Below are positions 8,711 through 18,335 of a stretch of 64,000 nucleotides of DNA, in pieces. Positions within the stretch are counted from its first letter, which is position 1; every line of letters starts with the position of its first letter. The notes under the pieces are model-generated. The model made no database searches and was not told the origin of the DNA. It saw only the letters and a list, made by a program, of their open reading frames with translations. The position numbers were made by a program, and so were the translations under genes. Source of the DNA: Prochlorococcus sp. AG-409-G20 (GTDB lineage Bacteria; Cyanobacteriota; Cyanobacteriia; PCC-6307; Cyanobiaceae); NCBI GenBank assembly GCA_003215775.1, contig QCJW01000005.1, positions 37,696-101,695 on the forward strand, written 5' to 3'.

Positions 8711-9790
8711 CTAGTTAAGTGGAAGGTTTTTCTCAAGTCGACCAAAGATCATTCTTCCAGTAGGCGTTTGAAGTGCACCTGTTACGACAATTGCTTTTTT
8801 CTGACCTATGGAATCATTGCCATCCTCTATTACAACCATCGTGCCATCCTCTAGATATCCAATACCTTGATTATTTTCTTTGCCTTGCCTAACGATTTTC
8901 AGAGTAAGTTTTTCTCCGGGCTGAACATCCGGCCTTAGGGCTAGTACCAAATCACTTAGATTTAACACCTTAAGTTCCTTGACGTGAGCAATCTCAGATA
9001 AATTAAAGTCTGTGGTTATAAGTGTTCCTCCAATATCATTAGTTAGCTTTAATAAACATTCATCAGTTCCACCGCCTTCATACTTTGTACTATTTATTAC
9101 TAATCTCCGACCATATGTATCACGCAAGTTTTTAAGCAACTTTAACCCTCTTCTTCCTTTGGTACGCTTTTCGTTATTGCTTGAGTCAGATAATTTGTGT
9201 AATTCATCAATTACTGATTGAGCAACAATTATTTTACCTTCGATTATGCCACATGAAATTAGACCATTAACTCTGCCGTCAATGATTACACTTGTATCCA
9301 GTATCTTTGCAGAGGCAGGAGTTAGTATTCCTTCTGCAACTAATAGAGCTTCCGTACTGTTTGGATTAAAGAGTCTTAATAAAGTGCGTCCATGTGTGTC
9401 AGCAAGGTTAAAGCCAATTAGTCCAAAGAAAAGATTGCTGACAATAGCAGATAAAGGTTTAATAAAAATTATCTTTGGAGGTATTGGTAAAAGTAATACG
9501 GGGGCTAGCAAAAGATTTGCTAATAATAGTCCTGTTATTAACCCAACTGATCTACTGACAAGTAGGTCAGTTGGCATTGTTCGAATTTTGTCGATTAGCT
9601 TTATACGCAACTGTTGTAAGACAATTCCTACAAATAGTCCTAAGAGAGCACCAACTCCAGTAAGGATTAATCTTTTCATTCCTAAGTTCTCTATGCTTCT
9701 CGATAGCGCCATTGGTAAAAACTCTTCACTCAGCCAACCTGTTGTGGCTCCTGCTAAGACAAATAAAAATAATATGAGAGGTCCCACCAT
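8711..9790 (-). CDS. Membrane PIN/TRAM-domain protein (YacL-like)
   Basis: Conserved 359-residue protein resembling Bacillus YacL and its cyanobacterial relatives. Four hydrophobic segments occupy about residues 1-130. A PIN domain follows (LDTSVIIDGRV with the first catalytic Asp near residue 165, then RRGLKLLKNL, TDECLLKL and TTDFNLSEIA). The C-terminal TRAM domain begins near residue 295 (GIGYLEDGTMVVIEDG ... GRMIFGRLE). PIN domains are usually ribonucleases and TRAM binds RNA, so a membrane-tethered RNase is the natural guess, but the substrate is unknown. It heads the minus-strand run into clpR and clpP and is divergent from hemW. Confidence 0.85.
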   Translation of the reverse strand: MVGPLILFLFVLAGATTGWLSEEFLPMALSRSIENLGMKRLILTGVGALLGLFVGIVLQQLRIKLIDKIRTMPTDLLVSRSVGLITGLLLANLLLAPVLLLPIPPKIIFIKPLSAIVSNLFFGLIGFNLADTHGRTLLRLFNPNSTEALLVAEGILTPASAKILDTSVIIDGRVNGLISCGIIEGKIIVAQSVIDELHKLSDSSNNEKRTKGRRGLKLLKNLRDTYGRRLVINSTKYEGGGTDECLLKLTNDIGGTLITTDFNLSEIAHVKELKVLNLSDLVLALRPDVQPGEKLTLKIVRQGKENNQGIGYLEDGTMVVIEDGNDSIGQKKAIVVTGALQTPTGRMIFGRLEKNLPLN

Positions 9791-9887
9791 TAGGTCAGAT
9801 TTTGGCTTCCTTTCTGTTATTCAAGCATCATGCTCGATAAAAAAGAATTCCATACATGAAGATTTCCGTACTTTTCTAGATTGATTC

Positions 9888-11165
9888 ATGAGTGATTCAC
9901 TTCATTTAATACCACCAAGAAGCGCATATTTGCATATACCCTTTTGTCATAGGCGTTGCTTTTATTGTGACTTCGTAGTGGTACCGCTTGGAGACAAAGC
10001 CAATGGAGATAGTGGACCTGGCAGTAATTCGATAAAATCTTATCTTAATATCTTACATAGAGAAATATCACTATTTAAAATAGATATTCCTCTTTCAACT
10101 GTCTACATTGGAGGCGGCACTCCTTCATTATTAAATTCTTCTCAACTAGGTTCTTTGCTTAATCATTTGGAAAAGAATTTTGGGTTTCAGCTCGGATGTG
10201 AAATTACTCTTGAAATTGATCCTGCAAGTTTTGAAGAAAATGATCTTGAAGAATATCTAGCGATTGGAATTAATAGGATTAGCCTTGGAGGACAAAGCTT
10301 TGATGATAATGATTTAGAAGTAATGGGGAGGAGGCATAGGTGTTCTGATTTAATTGAGGCTTGTGGTTGGTTAAATAAGGCTTATATGCAAAATAAAATG
10401 TTGAGTTGGAGCCTTGATCTGATTCAAAACTTGCCTGGTCAGAATTTGGTCTCTTGGAAAAAGCAGTTGAAGCAGGCTTTGAATTTCTCTCCGCCACATA
10501 TATCTATATATGATCTTTCAATAGAGTCAGGAACTGTTTTTGAGGGGAAGGAAAAGAAAGGGGAATTGAATTTACCTAACGAAGATCAGGCACTAGAGAT
10601 GATGACTTTCTCTAGTGAGATGCTTTGTAAGGAAGGATTTTCTCGATACGAGATTTCTAATTTTGCTTTACCAGGGCATGCTTCTCGACATAATCGGGTG
10701 TATTGGACTGGAGCAGGCTGGTGGGGATTTGGACAAGGTGCCACAAGTTCACCCTGGGGGGAAAGGTTTGCCAGGCCTAGAACAAGAGAGGCCTATAAAG
10801 ATTGGGTTGAGAACCAGGAACTGAAAGGGATTCACTATTCGCTCGATAAATCTAATTGTCGGCCAATGGATTTAGATGAGCAGATCATGACTGGTCTGCG
10901 CACTAGAGAAGGGGTGGATTTGGAGGAGTTAGCAAAAAGAGCCGGATGGAGCCAAAGACAATGTGATGACTATTTGCCTTTATTGTTATTACGTTGGAAA
11001 AGCCTTATTGATAGAGGTTTGATGAAATGCAATGGGAAGCGATTCCAATTAAGTGATCCTGAAGGGATGCAAATCAGCAATCAATTTCTTGTGGAAATGC
11101 TCCTTTGGTGGGATTCCTTGCCTAAGGATGTTGTTCTTTCACCCAAGATTGAAGCGCCTCTATAA
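9888..11165 (+). CDS. hemW: HemW, radical SAM haem chaperone-like protein
   Basis: Radical SAM protein of the HemN-like group, now called HemW and thought to handle haem rather than oxidise coproporphyrinogen. The CxxxCxxC cluster is in [14 protein letters not shown] (Cys24, 28, 31), followed by VYIGGGTPS, the SLGGQSFDD region, [16 protein letters not shown] and a C-terminal HemN domain. Length is 425 residues, a little over the usual 380-400. The last 44 bases overlap the convergent panB. The start is an ATG at 9888, about 97 bases from the divergent PIN/TRAM gene. The large plus-strand ORF just upstream (9246-9884) is a shadow of that gene. Confidence 0.92.
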   Translation: MSDSLHLIPPRSAYLHIPFCHRRCFYCDFVVVPLGDKANGDSGPGSNSIKSYLNILHREISLFKIDIPLSTVYIGGGTPSLLNSSQLGSLLNHLEKNFGFQLGCEITLEIDPASFEENDLEEYLAIGINRISLGGQSFDDNDLEVMGRRHRCSDLIEACGWLNKAYMQNKMLSWSLDLIQNLPGQNLVSWKKQLKQALNFSPPHISIYDLSIESGTVFEGKEKKGELNLPNEDQALEMMTFSSEMLCKEGFSRYEISNFALPGHASRHNRVYWTGAGWWGFGQGATSSPWGERFARPRTREAYKDWVENQELKGIHYSLDKSNCRPMDLDEQIMTGLRTREGVDLEELAKRAGWSQRQCDDYLPLLLLRWKSLIDRGLMKCNGKRFQLSDPEGMQISNQFLVEMLLWWDSLPKDVVLSPKIEAPL

Positions 11166-11892
11166 AAATTTCTCTTCCCGGTATTAAGGCTGGACTAAAT
11201 GGAGGCTGTTTTTTTGTTAGACCAATTAGGTCTGCTGTTACCCGAACTTGTCCGTCGCAATTTTCTCCAGCCCCTATACCAATAATTGGTATCTTTAAAT
11301 TTTTTCTTAATTTGCCTGACAGTTCATTTGGAACGTGTTCAAGAACTAATGCAAAACATCCTGCATCTTCAAGCTGCAATGCTTGTTGATAAACCTTCTC
11401 TTGGGTTTGAGGGTCTTCAGCCTGTCGACGGTAGCCAAATCTATGCACAGATTGAGGTGTGAGTCCTAAATGACCCATTACAGGTATTCCCATTCTTACA
11501 AGTCTTGCAATTACTGAGATGACTTCAGGTTCTGCGCCTTCTAGTTTGACCGCTGAGGTACATGAATTCTTTATTAATTTCCCTGCAGCAGCAACAGCCT
11601 TGTCTTCTCCGCATTGATAACTAAGAAAAGGTAGATCACAGACAATAATAGGCTGATCGTTTGTTAAGCCACTTAAGCCTCTTCCTACAGCTTGAGCATG
11701 ATGAAGCATTTGCTCTAGTGTCACTGGAAGAGTAGTTGCATGGCCTAGAACTACCATTGACAATGAGTCTCCTACTAGGACTACATCAGCCCCAGCTTCT
11801 TCAACTAATCCTGCAGAAATACTGTCCCAAGCAGTAAGAATGATTATTGGCTTTCCAGATTGCTTTAAATTGATTAATTCTGCTGGGAGCAT
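11122..11892 (-). CDS. panB: 3-methyl-2-oxobutanoate hydroxymethyltransferase
   Basis: First committed enzyme of pantothenate synthesis: it transfers a hydroxymethyl group from methylene-tetrahydrofolate to ketoisovalerate. The family pattern is clear: [72 protein letters not shown] and [15 protein letters not shown]. Length is 256 residues, near the usual 260-270. Its 3' end overlaps the 3' end of hemW by 44 bases on the opposite strand. The gene starts about 45 bases from the SRP RNA, which is divergent. Confidence 0.96.
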   Translation of the reverse strand: MLPAELINLKQSGKPIIILTAWDSISAGLVEEAGADVVLVGDSLSMVVLGHATTLPVTLEQMLHHAQAVGRGLSGLTNDQPIIVCDLPFLSYQCGEDKAVAAAGKLIKNSCTSAVKLEGAEPEVISVIARLVRMGIPVMGHLGLTPQSVHRFGYRRQAEDPQTQEKVYQQALQLEDAGCFALVLEHVPNELSGKLRKNLKIPIIGIGAGENCDGQVRVTADLIGLTKKQPPFSPALIPGREIFIEALQSWVKEQHP

Positions 11893-11922
11893 TTGACTCT
11901 TTGGTCATATGGATTTAATTGA

Positions 11923-11928
11923 TAGAAT
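11923..11928 (+). promoter_or_regulatory. Putative -10 element of the SRP RNA gene
   Basis: TAGAAT lies about 8-12 bases before the predicted 5' end of the SRP RNA, the right distance for a sigma-70 type -10 box. A TTGACT occurs further upstream (near 11893), but the spacing to this hexamer is longer than usual, so the -35 is uncertain. Confidence 0.35.
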
Positions 11929-11935
11929 TTAATTG

Positions 11936-12031
11936 ACTCGGACCCATGCGGCTTCGACGCCTAAATCTGGTCAGGACCGGAAGGTAGCAGCCAAAAGGGA
12001 TGCTCGGCGCAGGCGTGGATTCCGGGTCACC
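11936..12031 (+). ncRNA. ffs: Signal recognition particle RNA, small bacterial (4.5S) type
   Basis: The conserved SRP domain IV hairpin is unmistakable: GGTCAGGACCGGAAGGTAGCAG, shown here as the core GGAAGGTAGCAGCC at about 11979-11992, with its asymmetric internal loop and GGAA-type apical loop. The outer arms pair: gaccc at 11941-11945 with gggtc at 12024-12028, and cgcct with aggcg further in. This RNA binds the M domain of Ffh, encoded at 39.8 kb, to target membrane proteins. The ends are estimated from the helix and are good to a few bases. A short T-rich stretch follows. Confidence 0.93.
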
Positions 12032-12046
12032 TAAAAATTATTCTTT

Positions 12047-13174
12047 TTAGTTCCCGGAGTCCTTGTTTCGTAGTTGTCTTAAACGAAGGAATTCAGGAAT
12101 ACTTGCTCCTGGTTCTTTAATTTCTGGTTGAGGAAAAGACGATTTACTAGACATAGCGTTACGTAATCTTTGACTGTTATATGGTTGATTACTGTCAAAA
12201 CCTGTTGCTATCACAGTTACTTGAACCTCACCTTCAAGTTTCTCATCTATCACTGCTCCAACAATAATATTTGCATCTTTATCTACTACCTCATAAATGA
12301 CTTCTGAAGCAGAAGTCATGTCTTCAAGAGTCATATCGACACCTCCGCTTATGTTGATTACACAGCCTTTGGCACCATCAATACGAGCTGCTTCCAGTAA
12401 AGGACTATTGATTGCTGCTTGAGCCGCTTCGACTGCTCTAGATCTTCCCGAACCTGTTCCTATCCCAAGTAGAGCTGTCCCAGCCTCTGTCATTACTGAT
12501 CGAACATCTGCAAAGTCAACATTGACTAGGCCTGGGCAGGTGATGATGTCACTAATTCCTTTGACGCCCATCCTGAGTACATCATCTGCATTTCGGAAGG
12601 CTTCTTGAAGAGGTGCGTCAGCAATTACATCTTTTAAACGATCATTCGGAATAACGATGAGGGTGTCAACGTTTTCTGAGAGGCGAGCTATGCCCTCATC
12701 TGCTTGACGCATCCTTCTGCGTCCTTCGAATCCAAAGGGTTTAGTAACTATGCCAATAGTTAGTGCTCCGCTTTGTTTTGCGACTTCTGCTACTACTGGA
12801 GCTGCACCAGTGCCTGTTCCTCCCCCCATTCCAGCAGCTATAAATACGAGATCAGATCCCTCCAGTGCTTGTTGAAGGTCTGCTCTTGATTCTTCTGCAG
12901 CTTTTTCTCCAATACTTGGATTTCCACCAGCTCCTAATCCTCGAGTCAGAGTCTGCCCTAATTGGACTCTGTTTTGCGCGGCTGATTCAATAAGTGCCTG
13001 TGCATCAGTATTCAGAACTCTATAGGCCACTCCTTCGAGGTCGCTAAGAATCATTCGGTTTACGGCATTACTGCCTCCACCACCTACTCCTATGACCTCT
13101 ATTCGGGCTGATTGACTGGCTTGAATACCATCAAGTTTCATTAACCCGGATTTTCTACCGCTACCCAGCGTCAT
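12047..13174 (-). CDS. ftsZ: Cell division GTPase FtsZ
   Basis: Tubulin-like GTPase that forms the Z-ring. It has 375 residues. The N-terminal nucleotide fold ([17 protein letters not shown]), the tubulin signature [14 protein letters not shown], the T7 loop region ([11 protein letters not shown]) and the variable linker ending in the conserved C-terminal peptide ([10 protein letters not shown]) are all visible. That C-terminal peptide is where membrane anchors such as the Ftn2/ZipN protein encoded at 37.7 kb would bind. The start ATG at 13174 gives a 24-residue leader before the fold; Met12 is an alternative. It ends 16 bases from the SRP RNA, with which it converges. Confidence 0.98.
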   Translation of the reverse strand: MTLGSGRKSGLMKLDGIQASQSARIEVIGVGGGGSNAVNRMILSDLEGVAYRVLNTDAQALIESAAQNRVQLGQTLTRGLGAGGNPSIGEKAAEESRADLQQALEGSDLVFIAAGMGGGTGTGAAPVVAEVAKQSGALTIGIVTKPFGFEGRRRMRQADEGIARLSENVDTLIVIPNDRLKDVIADAPLQEAFRNADDVLRMGVKGISDIITCPGLVNVDFADVRSVMTEAGTALLGIGTGSGRSRAVEAAQAAINSPLLEAARIDGAKGCVINISGGVDMTLEDMTSASEVIYEVVDKDANIIVGAVIDEKLEGEVQVTVIATGFDSNQPYNSQRLRNAMSSKSSFPQPEIKEPGASIPEFLRLRQLRNKDSGN

Positions 13175-13225
13175 TTTCAGGTTTTTGAGTTGAAGTTTTG
13201 TGCATTATGTATGTACTAGAGGCTT

Positions 13226-13369
13226 ATGTCCTCTCCAGAAGCTTCAGTTGAGATGTTCAATAAAGATTTTTTATGGGCATTATCCTTAGATGTTTTAGGT
13301 ATAGGCTTGGTTTGGGCGGTTTTTTCAGGTCTAAGAATATTTCACATGTTTATGCGTTGGTTAGGGTAA
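13226..13369 (+). CDS. 47-residue single-pass membrane protein
   Basis: A small gene below the length limit of the ORF track. It reads MSSPEASVEMFNKDFLWALS then a hydrophobic helix (LDVLGIGLVWAVFSG) and a short basic end (RIFHMFMRWLG). The frame is a clean ATG-to-TAA of 47 codons in the gap between the divergent ftsZ start and the end of the J-domain gene, with which it overlaps by 9 bases. Composition and hydrophobicity are those of a real membrane peptide. Function is unknown; the closeness to ftsZ is suggestive only. Confidence 0.5.
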   Translation: MSSPEASVEMFNKDFLWALSLDVLGIGLVWAVFSGLRIFHMFMRWLG

Positions 13370-13753
13370 ACAAGCATTACCTACTATTAAGCAACCTATA
13401 GAAATTAAGAGTAAGACCAATTTTTCTGCAGAAGAGAAACCGCTTTGATGACCTTTAGTTGTTTTTTGGGCTTCAGAGGTGTTGGTGTGTTCAGTAGTGC
13501 TAGTGAAGTCTTTGATTTCAAAGCTTGGTTTTCCTGAGGTTTCCCATTCGAAGCGTCTTCTAGGATCGCTGAGGACTTTATAGGCTTCGTTGATCCACTT
13601 AAAGCGTTCTTCTGCATTGAGATTATTCCTATTGGTATCTGGATGCCATCTCATGGCTTCTCTCCTAAAAGCTTTTTTGATTTCAGCTGGATTACTCCCA
13701 GGGGATAGTCCAAGAAGAGACCAATAGGTGAATGTTCCAGTAGATGAAGTCAT
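13361..13753 (-). CDS. J-domain (DnaJ-like) protein with C-terminal membrane anchor
   Basis: A 130-residue protein. The J domain takes up residues 8-70: YWSLLGLSPGSNPAEIKKAF, the HPD tripeptide (MRWHPDTNR, about residues 37-39) and WINEAYKVLSDPRRR. A polar linker follows, then a C-terminal hydrophobic segment (KLVLLLISIGCLIVGNACL). It should stimulate an Hsp70 at the membrane surface; the partner is not evident. There is no Gly/Phe region or zinc finger, so this is a type III J protein. It lies between ftsZ and ftsQ on the same strand. Confidence 0.88.
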   Translation of the reverse strand: MTSSTGTFTYWSLLGLSPGSNPAEIKKAFRREAMRWHPDTNRNNLNAEERFKWINEAYKVLSDPRRRFEWETSGKPSFEIKDFTSTTEHTNTSEAQKTTKGHQSGFSSAEKLVLLLISIGCLIVGNACLP

Positions 13754-13887
13754 TCGACTTTTAATGAGAATTAAACCTTAGATATCTAATAAATCATTGT
13801 TTAACCAGGTCTATAGAGATTATTGTTTTACTTTTATAGATTTACCTAAATAAGATTGGATTACTTTTTATGCTTGATAAAAACCTT

Positions 13888-14751
13888 TTAGTTTTTTTTA
13901 CGAGTATTCGCAAATTGTAGCTCTGGCTTTTGAGGATCCTTTAGGTCAAAGATTCTGGCACCATTCTTATTAGGTAAAGATGGCAATATATTGTCTAGAT
14001 TTCCTAAGATTTTGATTTGAGAATTTAAATTTTCATATTTAGAACCTAAGTGAATTCTTTTAAAGTACTTTGTTTCAAGAGAAATCTCTCCATTGGACTC
14101 AAGAATAATTTTTTCTAGTGTGCTCCCAAGGTTTTCTCTGTTTTTAAGAATGGTTGATATTGGTTTTTCAAAGCCAGGCATCCATCCCTGGATATAAATC
14201 ATATGAATTGGTGTTTGGGCAAGGTTAGCTATTTCTATTGGCATCCAAAATCCATTCTCGTCAACCATTCCTTCTTTTTTATTTGTAGTAGATATTTGTT
14301 TAGATGCAAATGCAATTGGTTGTCTTTCTTTTAGTTCTATTTCTATAATAGGAGGAAATATTAATTTACGTATTTCAATTGCTTGTAAAGGAAGTTCCTT
14401 CATTAGAATTGCTTTTAAGTCAATAGGGTTAATAGTTATTAGCTTCTGTGGGAAGAAGTATCCTGATGCATTAATTATTGAATCAGGGTTAAGTTTGTTA
14501 GCTCCTTTTATATGAATCTTCTCTGAGTTAATTTCCGTCTGAGAACTTCTTATAAATAGAAAACCTAGTCCTAATGACAACGTAAAAAGGAAAATAACTC
14601 TCCAAAGGTTCTTTAACTGTTCTCGTTGATATTCTTGCTTTAGCTTTTGCCGCCTTTCATCTCTTGGGCTTAGGGCCTTGGTTTTTCTTTTTGTGAGGCT
14701 TGGTGATTTCAAAGATCGCAGCGTGCTTTTTTCATTAGTTGACACATCCAT
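13888..14751 (-). CDS. ftsQ: Cell division protein FtsQ (POTRA domain)
   Basis: Bitopic divisome protein of 287 residues. It has a basic cytoplasmic tail (about residues 1-48), one membrane helix (VIFLFTLSLGLGFLFI, about 52-68), and a POTRA-like region beginning with INSEKIHIKGANKLNPDSII and ELPLQAIEIRKL, then IEIELKERQPIAFA, the usual FtsQ beta domain. It bridges early and late divisome proteins. The start ATG overlaps the upstream conserved protein by 43 bases, and ddl lies just beyond, matching a cell-wall operon ddl-(hyp)-ftsQ-ftsZ with the J-domain gene between. Confidence 0.9.
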   Translation of the reverse strand: MDVSTNEKSTLRSLKSPSLTKRKTKALSPRDERRQKLKQEYQREQLKNLWRVIFLFTLSLGLGFLFIRSSQTEINSEKIHIKGANKLNPDSIINASGYFFPQKLITINPIDLKAILMKELPLQAIEIRKLIFPPIIEIELKERQPIAFASKQISTTNKKEGMVDENGFWMPIEIANLAQTPIHMIYIQGWMPGFEKPISTILKNRENLGSTLEKIILESNGEISLETKYFKRIHLGSKYENLNSQIKILGNLDNILPSLPNKNGARIFDLKDPQKPELQFANTRKKN

Positions 14752-15119
14752 TCACGTGCACGGTCAGCATCTGTAAAGGGGATGTCCATTTCTTTACCTG
14801 CTCCTATAAGTCTGAGGCGGCACCTACCTTGAGATTCGTCAGTTAAGGGTGCTTCTCCAGATGTAAGTGACATTAGCTCTAGTAATTCCAGTGTCTTTAT
14901 TTCAAAAGAACCTTTCTCTTTGAAGTTTCCTGCCTCAAAAGTGCTCCAAATAAGAATTCCTTCTTTTAATTGTGCTGCTCCTGAACCATCCAATTTGGAT
15001 AACTCAGAACCTTTGGCCCAAGATATATATAGGTTTTGTCTACGCCTTTCAACCCAACCTAATGCTGTAAGCAGAAGGAATACTAGTAATAATGGGAGCC
15101 AGAGAAGACCGTGAATCAT
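14709..15119 (-). CDS. Conserved membrane-anchored hypothetical protein
   Basis: A 136-residue protein with an N-terminal hydrophobic helix (HGLLWLPLLLVFLLLTALGW) and a soluble domain of about 110 residues containing an RRRQN patch after the membrane segment. No known domain is recognised. It lies between ddl and ftsQ and its 3' end overlaps ftsQ by 43 bases in another frame, so it is likely co-translated with the cell-wall genes. The soluble part could resemble a small PH-like or beta-rich domain, but that is a guess. Confidence 0.75.
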   Translation of the reverse strand: MIHGLLWLPLLLVFLLLTALGWVERRRQNLYISWAKGSELSKLDGSGAAQLKEGILIWSTFEAGNFKEKGSFEIKTLELLELMSLTSGEAPLTDESQGRCRLRLIGAGKEMDIPFTDADRAREWMCQLMKKARCDL

Positions 15120-15168
15120 TTGGACCTCAAAGTGTAAAGATCTTCAGTGTCTTGAAGGAAAGCTGAAT

Positions 15169-16224
15169 TCATTCTCTCGCTGTTTCAACTAACTTGGCCA
15201 CGAGGTTTTCAATATTTAAACCTGATGCTTCCCAAAGTAAGGGATACATGCTTTGACTAGTAAAACCTGGAAGAGTGTTTATTTCATTTACCCACAGCTT
15301 GTTTTGTGATTCACTATAGAAAAAATCAACTCTTGCCATACCTTTTGCTGATATAGCATCACATGCTCTTAGGGTTAATTTTTGAATTTGATCAGAGAGG
15401 TGTTTTGGTATAGGAGCTGGTATAAGTAATTTGCAGGCACCATCAGAGTATTTTGTTTTGTAGTCATACCATTCAGAATTAAATTGAACTTCTCCTACTA
15501 AAGAAGCTTGCATCTTTTTGTTACCAATAGCAGCACATTCTAGTTCCCTAGCATTAACTCCTTTCTCAATAACTATTCTATTGTCAAGAAGGCTTGCTTG
15601 TCTTAACCCTTCTAAAAGTTCCACTTGATTAGTTACTTTGCTTATGCCAACTGAAGAACCAAGGTTTGCTGGCTTTACAAAACAAGGATAAGTTAATTTT
15701 TCTATTCTCTTTAAAAGTATGTCTTGGTTTTTATTTGATAGATCTTTTGTATTTACTGAGATGTATGGAACTTGAGGCAAGCCAGCAGCTAAAAAAGCTG
15801 CCTTCATTGCTAATTTGTCCATTCCCAGTGCCGATCCAAGTACATCTGAGCCAACGAAAGGTTTCCCTGAAAGTTTAAATAAACCTTGAACTGTGCCATC
15901 TTCACCATTTGGACCATGCAGGACTGGATACCAAACGTTTATTTCCTCTGACTCTTTTGGTAAATTTCTAAATCCTATAGAGAGCTCAGATGGTTGATGA
16001 AATTTATTTTCCAATAAAATCCCTTTTTCTAAAATAGTTTCTGATAGTTCTGAGGAATACCATTTGCCTTGTCTGTCAATATATATAGGTAAAACATGGA
16101 ATTTATCTTTGTTCTTGCCAGATCTTAATGCCTTAATAACATTTTTTGCTGATTTAATGGAAATTTCATGTTCTCCAGAATTTCCACCGAAAACCACTCC
16201 TATGTTAGTAATTAAAGAGTTCAT
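15169..16224 (-). CDS. ddl: D-alanine--D-alanine ligase
   Basis: ATP-grasp ligase that makes D-Ala-D-Ala for peptidoglycan. Residues are consistent throughout: VVFGGNSGEHEISIKSA at the start, YPVLHGPNGEDGTVQGL, FVGSDVLGSALGMDKLAMK, PCFVKPANLGSSVGISKV, ARELECAAIG, MARVDFFYS and NEINTLPGFTSQSMYP. Its length (351) is that of the longer cyanobacterial form. It is the first gene of the ddl-hypothetical-ftsQ string on the minus strand and follows miaB by about 28 bases. Confidence 0.96.
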   Translation of the reverse strand: MNSLITNIGVVFGGNSGEHEISIKSAKNVIKALRSGKNKDKFHVLPIYIDRQGKWYSSELSETILEKGILLENKFHQPSELSIGFRNLPKESEEINVWYPVLHGPNGEDGTVQGLFKLSGKPFVGSDVLGSALGMDKLAMKAAFLAAGLPQVPYISVNTKDLSNKNQDILLKRIEKLTYPCFVKPANLGSSVGISKVTNQVELLEGLRQASLLDNRIVIEKGVNARELECAAIGNKKMQASLVGEVQFNSEWYDYKTKYSDGACKLLIPAPIPKHLSDQIQKLTLRACDAISAKGMARVDFFYSESQNKLWVNEINTLPGFTSQSMYPLLWEASGLNIENLVAKLVETARE

Positions 16225-16252
16225 AAGTGCTCTAGTAAATTCTTATTAGACT

Positions 16253-17674
16253 TCAATTGATATTGATTTGATTGGTTTTAGATGGTGAACCCGTCAATGA
16301 GAATGAGCGAATCTTTTTAATTTTAACACTGACCAGGTCACCTGGTTTGAATTCATTGCCTTGACTGTCGCAAGACTGGAAGAATGTTAACCTATTTGTT
16401 CTAGTTCGGCCCATTACTTGGTTGCTATCTTTAGTATTTATGCCTTCGACAAGAATCTCCTCGGTTTGATTTAGATAACGCATATTCCTCTTCTTTGCAA
16501 CAATTCCTACAAGGTTGTTTAATTCATTTAGGCGACTTATCTTGACGAACTCGTCAACTTGATTAGGCCAATTGGCTGCAGGTGTATTTGGTCTGGCGGA
16601 ATAGGCGGCTGTATTTACTAAATCAAATTCAATCTCTCTAATTAAATCTAGAGTCTTCTCATATTGTTGATCTGTTTCTCCAGGGAAGCCAACTATTGCA
16701 TCTGCGCTAATAGATGCATAAGGCATCTTGTCTTTTATTTCTCCTATTATTTTCTTATATTTTTCTATTGTGTACCCTCTCGACATTTCTCTAAGGACTT
16801 GGTTGTCACCACTTTGGAATGGAATATGAAAATGTTCGCATACCTTTGGCAAATGATGGCAAGCATCTATTAATCTCTTTGTAAAATATCTAGGATGACT
16901 AGTGGCAAATCTTATTCGCTCGATTCCTTTCACATCATGAATATAGTACAGAAGATCTGTAAGAGTATGTTCTCTTCTACCTTCTTTGGTGAATCCTGGT
17001 AAATCTCTTCCATATGCATCTATATTCTGACCAAGTAGAGTTACTTCTTTATAACCATTAAGTGCAAGAATGCTGATTTCCTGTTTTATTGCTTCAGGAG
17101 CTCTTGATTGCTCTTTCCCTCTAACAGAAGGAACAACACAGTAGGTGCAGCGTTCATTACAGCCATAGATAATATTGACCCATCCAGAAACTTTGCTATC
17201 TCTTCTTGCCTTGGTTAGGTCTTCTAAAATATGATTTTCATGGGTAGCAAGGATTTGTTGACCATTGTCAACTTGCTCAAGCAATGTTTCTAATCGATTC
17301 ACATGTTGTGGTCCCATTACTAGATCTATTTCAGGCACTCTTCTTAAAAGTGCTTCTCCTTCTTGTTGGGCAACACATCCAGAAACAATCAATTTAAGAT
17401 GAGGTGATTTATGTTTTCGTATAGCTTGACGGCCTAAATAACTATAAACTTTTTGTTCAGCACTGTCTCTAATTGTACAAGTGTTATATAAGACTAAATC
17501 AGCTGAGAGCTCATCTATAGCTTTGCTATATCCAATGTTTTCTAAAATACCTGCCATCCTTTCTGAGTCGGCTTTATTCATTTGGCAACCAAAAGTGGTT
17601 ATCCAGTATGTCCCTCGATTTTTTTTAGCACCAACTGTTGCTATCCCTAGTTGTGGAGGGTGAGTCGTTATCAC
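16253..17674 (-). CDS. miaB: tRNA-2-methylthio-N6-dimethylallyladenosine synthase
   Basis: Radical SAM methylthiotransferase acting on A37 of tRNAs that read UNN codons. The N-terminal UPF0004 domain begins at [14 protein letters not shown] and holds the auxiliary-cluster cysteines (Cys in [15 protein letters not shown] and VSGCVAQ). The radical SAM cluster is in [15 protein letters not shown] (CxxxCxxC near residue 165-175). A C-terminal TRAM domain is present (ILVEGIN ... [13 protein letters not shown]). The start is GTG at 17674. It lies just ahead of ddl and about 115 bases from tRNA-His. Confidence 0.95.
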   Translation of the reverse strand: MITTHPPQLGIATVGAKKNRGTYWITTFGCQMNKADSERMAGILENIGYSKAIDELSADLVLYNTCTIRDSAEQKVYSYLGRQAIRKHKSPHLKLIVSGCVAQQEGEALLRRVPEIDLVMGPQHVNRLETLLEQVDNGQQILATHENHILEDLTKARRDSKVSGWVNIIYGCNERCTYCVVPSVRGKEQSRAPEAIKQEISILALNGYKEVTLLGQNIDAYGRDLPGFTKEGRREHTLTDLLYYIHDVKGIERIRFATSHPRYFTKRLIDACHHLPKVCEHFHIPFQSGDNQVLREMSRGYTIEKYKKIIGEIKDKMPYASISADAIVGFPGETDQQYEKTLDLIREIEFDLVNTAAYSARPNTPAANWPNQVDEFVKISRLNELNNLVGIVAKKRNMRYLNQTEEILVEGINTKDSNQVMGRTRTNRLTFFQSCDSQGNEFKPGDLVSVKIKKIRSFSLTGSPSKTNQININ

Positions 17675-17788
17675 GGCAATAGTTGGTCACAAGAAGTCGG
17701 ATTCATCTCAGGATTTCTAAGGTTTCTGCTTTCCCCTTGAGTTTGAGCTTTGATAGAGAAAGGTTTTAGAAGGATCGAGAGATGAGAG

Positions 17789-17862
17789 GGCGAGCGAGGG
17801 GATTCGAACCCCCGAATAGCGGCGCCACAAGCCGCTGCCTTAACCACTTGGCGACGCCCGCC
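17789..17862 (-). tRNA. tRNA-His (GTG anticodon)
   Basis: Cloverleaf on the minus strand. Acceptor GCGGGCG pairs with CGCTCGC; the D arm starts GCC and closes GGC; the anticodon stem GCGGC/GCCGC encloses loop TTGTGGC (anticodon GTG); the T loop is TTCGAAT. An extra G at position -1 faces C73, the identity mark of tRNA-His. The CCA end is not encoded. Confidence 0.96.
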
Positions 17863-17888
17863 GCGTCTTTAAGAATTTACCAATTAAA

Positions 17889-18335
17889 ATGATACTCAAT
17901 AGCCTGAATGTTTACAGAATCAAACTGATGAAATTTGGGATGAGGGTTCTAGCCGCAATTAAGGTTGTAGGAGCGGCTCCAATCCTTAGGCCTATAACCC
18001 CTTCAATAGATGCTTATAGAGCCTTTGTGAGTGATCAGTTTGTCGATTTTTTGACTAATCAACTTTGCTTCAAATCCGAGGTCCCTTTGCTAGTTAGACT
18101 GGTTGTTGATGATTGCCCGTTTTTGATCTCAAGAGAAAGAACTGTTTTGAAAGAATTATCAGAAAAACTTATAAAAATAGTTGATTTAGCTATTTGTATC
18201 ATTTATACAACTGAATTTACATGTCTGAAATGTTTTTCTGAGTTGAAGTTGACTTCTTTTAAAAGAACCACTTGTATTGGATATAGTTATTTTATGAATT
18301 TGGATTTCCAGATAAATCAAGGAAGTTTAAATTGA
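17889..18335 (+). CDS. DUF4359-like small exported or membrane protein
   Basis: A 148-residue protein, tentatively DUF4359: after a hydrophobic start (VLAAIKVVGAAPIL) comes TPSIDAYRAFVSDQFVDFL and a Cys (NQLCF), the pattern seen at the start of that cyanobacterial family, then LKELSEKLIKIVDLAICIIYT where the family has its second conserved helix-strand. The C-terminal third looks degenerate. The ATG at 17889 is 27 bases after tRNA-His; Met14 (17928) or Met18 are more likely starts because the hydrophobic segment would then be N-terminal. Its TGA overlaps the next gene's TTG as TTGA, which supports translation of this frame. Function is unknown. Confidence 0.5.
   Translation: MILNSLNVYRIKLMKFGMRVLAAIKVVGAAPILRPITPSIDAYRAFVSDQFVDFLTNQLCFKSEVPLLVRLVVDDCPFLISRERTVLKELSEKLIKIVDLAICIIYTTEFTCLKCFSELKLTSFKRTTCIGYSYFMNLDFQINQGSLN

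Noticed and set aside
9246-9884. Plus-strand ORF of 212 codons opposite the PIN/TRAM gene
   Set aside because: It is antisense to a clear conserved protein, is Ser/Pro/Lys rich and shows no family pattern.
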